From positions 416,381 through 480,380 of the forward strand of contig NZ_KE383864.1 of assembly GCF_000422505.1 (NCBI RefSeq): a stretch of 64,000 bases of DNA, given 5' to 3'. Position 1 is the first letter of the stretch. Every line of letters begins with the position of its first letter. Of this stretch, positions 62,026 through 64,000 are shown one piece after another. Under the pieces are notes generated by a model. It worked only from the letters and a program-made list of their open reading frames with translations, did no database searches and had not been told where the DNA came from. This DNA is from Paenibacillus pinihumi DSM 23905 = JCM 16419. Its GTDB lineage: Bacteria > Bacillota > Bacilli > Paenibacillales > Paenibacillaceae. Position numbers and translations under genes: made by a program.

Positions 62026-62109
62026 CCTTTTTCACCTCCTTGAATAGAAATCGCCAGCAGCCTCGCCGCCGATGGTGAGAGCGGTCGACCAAGCTACGGT
62101 TCGTTATGA

Positions 62110-62121
62110 GCTGATATCAGC
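62110..62121. repeat. Palindrome in the rpsO leader
   Basis: GCTGATATCAGC is a perfect 12-bp palindrome about 15 nt below the -10 of the rpsO promoter. It may be part of an S15-binding leader fold or an operator; neither is proven. Confidence 0.35.
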
Positions 62122-62135
62122 CCACAACGTTTTCA

Positions 62136-62165
62136 ATTATAACACATATGAAACCTGAAAGTAAA
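62136..62165 (-). promoter_or_regulatory. SigA-type promoter candidate of rpsO
   Basis: TTTACT (62165-62160), spacer 18, TATAAT (62141-62136). Confidence 0.6.
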
Positions 62166-62182
62166 TCTCCGGCATCCGGATA

Positions 62183-63172
62183 TTACTGTCCCCCGGCTGG
62201 ACTCGCAGCCCGCGCTTCGGCCAGTAAAGGCGCCGTAATCTTGCGGGCTGTATCAGCATCACTGCCAATCTGGGCGATAAGCTCTTGCACAGAAGCAAAA
62301 CGCTGCTCCGCACGAATAAAGGACAGAACATCAATCTCTACAGTCTGACCGTAAATATCACGGTCAAAATCAAAGATATGAACTTCGAAGGTCGGTGCAG
62401 AGAGACCTGTTTCAAATGTAGGTTTGAAGCCAACGTTCATCACTCCGCTGAACACTTCTTCTCCCGTATGAAACAGTACCGCGTAGACGCCAAGTTTCGG
62501 GGTGGCATAATTTCCGATCGGAGCTACATTTGCAGTGGGAAATCCGATCGTTCTGCCTCGTTTATCCCCGTGCTCTACAGTACCGGTAATCCGGTAAGAC
62601 CTGCCCAGCAGAAACGCAGCCTCATCCATGTTACCTGCCGAAATAAACTGGCGAATGCGCGTACTGCTTACCTTGGATTCCTTAAGGTGGAACGGGTCTA
62701 CAATATCAACCTGCAAAAAGGTGGCTCCCAGCTTGCTCAGCACTTCAGGCGTTCCCAAGCCGCGATGGCCAAAAGAGAAGTCAAAGCCGACAACGGCCCG
62801 CTTCACCTGCAGCTCACGCAATACCTCCTCTACGAACTGCTCTGGAGAAATTGCGGCAAACAGGGAATCAAAATGAAAAATATAAGCCGTATCAATACCC
62901 AAGCGTTCAAACTGCTCCAGCTTCTCCTGAAGAGGTGTCAAACATGAAACCCTCTGTCCTGCCTGACCGAGCACATCACGGGGATGCGGGTCGAAGGTCA
63001 TAACGGCTGCTTTCAGTCCAGCTTTACGCGCCTCTGCTACTGCTTTGGCAATCACCTGCTGATGGCCAAGATGTACGCCGTCGAACTGTCCGATTGCCAG
63101 CACCTGCGGCTGACTTGTGCCCGGATGTCCGGACAATTCGGATAGCGGGTATCTTAATGATATAATCTCCAC
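62183..63172 (-). CDS. ribF: Bifunctional riboflavin kinase / FAD synthetase
   Basis: RibF phosphorylates riboflavin to FMN and adenylylates it to FAD. Of 329 residues, the N-terminal FAD synthetase (about 1-180) has IGQFDGVHLGHQQVI and FDPHPRDVLG, then VGFDFSFGHRGLG and SSTRIR; the C-terminal kinase (about 185-310) has GRTIGFPTANVAP and the RFASVQELIAQI tail. Its FMN product is the ligand of the rib riboswitch at 18.5 kb. The start is GTG. It follows truB by 51 bp, as in Bacillus. Confidence 0.97.
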   Translation of the reverse strand: MEIISLRYPLSELSGHPGTSQPQVLAIGQFDGVHLGHQQVIAKAVAEARKAGLKAAVMTFDPHPRDVLGQAGQRVSCLTPLQEKLEQFERLGIDTAYIFHFDSLFAAISPEQFVEEVLRELQVKRAVVGFDFSFGHRGLGTPEVLSKLGATFLQVDIVDPFHLKESKVSSTRIRQFISAGNMDEAAFLLGRSYRITGTVEHGDKRGRTIGFPTANVAPIGNYATPKLGVYAVLFHTGEEVFSGVMNVGFKPTFETGLSAPTFEVHIFDFDRDIYGQTVEIDVLSFIRAEQRFASVQELIAQIGSDADTARKITAPLLAEARAASPAGGQ

Positions 63173-63223
63173 TGCTGTCCCACCTGCAATTCTATTGAAC
63201 TTGAGCTTACAAAGCCTTTATAT

Positions 63224-64000
63224 TTATGAGAATACCTTGACAGGCTTAACGATTCCTTCTTCCGGCACCACCTGAAAAATGCCCAAAAACTGGCCGGATC
63301 CCTCATATAGCCTGCACACCGCAAGCTCAGATGGTTCAGGCTGCAGCCTCTCAAGCCTGACTTTCTGGCCTTTGAGCAGCCGATCCGCCGAAACAGGATC
63401 AACCGTAAAGGCCGGCATATGGGCAAGCGCCCTGTCCGCTGGAAGCAGCCTTCCTTCAATCGTCCCTTGCTCCTGCAACTGCTCAATTTCCTCCAGCGTA
63501 AGACAATCCTGCTCTTTAAATCCTGCAGAGCTTGTCCGTGTCAGCTTCGCCATCGCGGCGGGAACGCCGAGCGCTTTCCCCAGATCGACGCACAGTGTAC
63601 GGATATAGGTCCCGCTGGAGCAGGTGACTGAAAATGTAATTTGCGGATACGGCTGTTCAAGCTCCGCAGAAAGCATAGCGGTCTCATAGATCGTTACTTT
63701 GCGGGGCTTGCGCTCAACAACTTTACCCTCACGGGCCAGCTCATACAGCCGTTTGCCGTTGATCTTAACAGCGGAATACATCGGCGGCGTCTGCTCAATC
63801 TCCCCGGTAAAGGAAGACAAAGCTTGGCTGATCTGGTCCAATGACAGCTGAATTGGTCCGGCATCCTGGGTTACATTCCCGCTCAAATCTTCTGTATCTG
63901 TAGCAATGCCAAACTGCAGCACCGCTTGATAACTTTTTGGCTGCTGCTGCATATATTCAACTACTCTCGTTGAGCGGCCGATACAGAGCGGCAGCACGCC
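63224..64000 (-). CDS. truB: tRNA pseudouridine-55 synthase TruB, N-terminus outside window
   Basis: The frame runs off the window edge, leaving about 258 C-terminal residues; the first 40-45, including the catalytic Asp motif GHTGTLDP, are outside. The visible part has GVLPLCIGRSTRVVEY (just after the catalytic motif), QTPPMYSAVKINGKRLYELAREG, SVTCSSGTYIRTLCVDLG and a C-terminal PUA-like domain. TruB makes pseudouridine 55 in the T-loop of tRNA. In Bacillus, rbfA and infB would lie on the other side. Confidence 0.95.
   Translation of the reverse strand, partial: GVLPLCIGRSTRVVEYMQQQPKSYQAVLQFGIATDTEDLSGNVTQDAGPIQLSLDQISQALSSFTGEIEQTPPMYSAVKINGKRLYELAREGKVVERKPRKVTIYETAMLSAELEQPYPQITFSVTCSSGTYIRTLCVDLGKALGVPAAMAKLTRTSSAGFKEQDCLTLEEIEQLQEQGTIEGRLLPADRALAHMPAFTVDPVSADRLLKGQKVRLERLQPEPSELAVCRLYEGSGQFLGIFQVVPEEGIVKPVKVFS

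Noticed and set aside
1-64000. Mobile elements, CRISPR arrays, tRNA or rRNA genes
   Set aside because: No transposase, integrase other than XerD, phage gene, spaced direct repeats, or tRNA/rRNA-like sequence was seen on either strand.

Overview
The window is about 64 kb of chromosomal DNA from an endospore-forming member of the Bacillota. Gene content, gene order and moderate GC content fit the Paenibacillaceae best; this placement is an inference from the sequence. Almost everything is vegetative or sporulation core, and nearly all genes are on the minus strand. I found no insertion sequence, prophage, CRISPR array, tRNA or rRNA.

Layout. 1-2.7 kb: the tail of an unrecognised gene, a rhodanese and serA, whose leader carries two terminator-like hairpins. 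2.8-9.3 kb: resABCDE (cytochrome c maturation and its two-component system) and rluB. 9.5-13.3 kb: sporulation genes spmB, spmA, dacB, gerW (ytfJ) and ytfI. 13.3-14.7 kb: scpAB. 14.8-18.6 kb: the riboflavin operon ribDE-ribBA-ribH behind an FMN riboswitch. 18.9-24 kb: ppiB, lysA, spoVAF, spoVAB, spoVAA. 24-26.9 kb: sigF, spoIIAB, spoIIAA, dacF. 26.9-27.6 kb: a highly structured, terminator-ended intergenic segment (candidate ncRNA) and a Spo0E-like phosphatase. 27.7-36 kb: punA, xerD, yqzK, ald, a subtilisin-like protease, fur, spoIIM, an endonuclease Q-like gene, nudF and a small mciZ homologue. 36-45.5 kb: cinA, pgsA, rimO, yajQ, rodZ and the ymfK-J-I-H-F cluster. 45.6-50.4 kb: sleB, ftsK/spoIIIE, ylzJ, tepA. 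50.3-59.3 kb: rnjB, dapA, dapG, a decayed asd remnant, spoVFB, spoVFA, dut, mlpA, ylxY. 59.5-64 kb: pnp, rpsO, ribF and a truncated truB at the window edge.

The order matches two conserved Bacillus blocks that are separate in B. subtilis (serA-res-rib-spoIIA-fur-nudF and the dpa/dap-spoIIIE-ymf-pgsA-cinA block). They meet at about 36.0 kb, and recA, usual neighbour of cinA, is not there.

The genes converge on spore formation. SigF with its SpoIIAA/SpoIIAB switch, SpoIIM, MciZ and a Spo0E-like phosphatase act in early control and engulfment. DacB, DacF, SpmA/B, SleB and YlxY act on the spore cortex. DapG, DapA and LysA handle the diaminopimelate/dipicolinate branch, and SpoVFA/B makes dipicolinate. 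Reading upstream regions by eye, I found stage-specific promoter candidates with correct spacing for SigH (spoIIAA), SigE (dacB, spoIIM, mciZ, ylxY), SigG (ytfI-gerW, spoVAA, sleB, tepA) and SigK (spoVFA). The most notable items are the asd pseudogene between spoVFB and dapG, the mciZ homologue with its SigE-type promoter, the unidentified structured RNA candidate, the spoVA locus without AC/AD/AE genes, and the zinc-ribbon-capped ResB.
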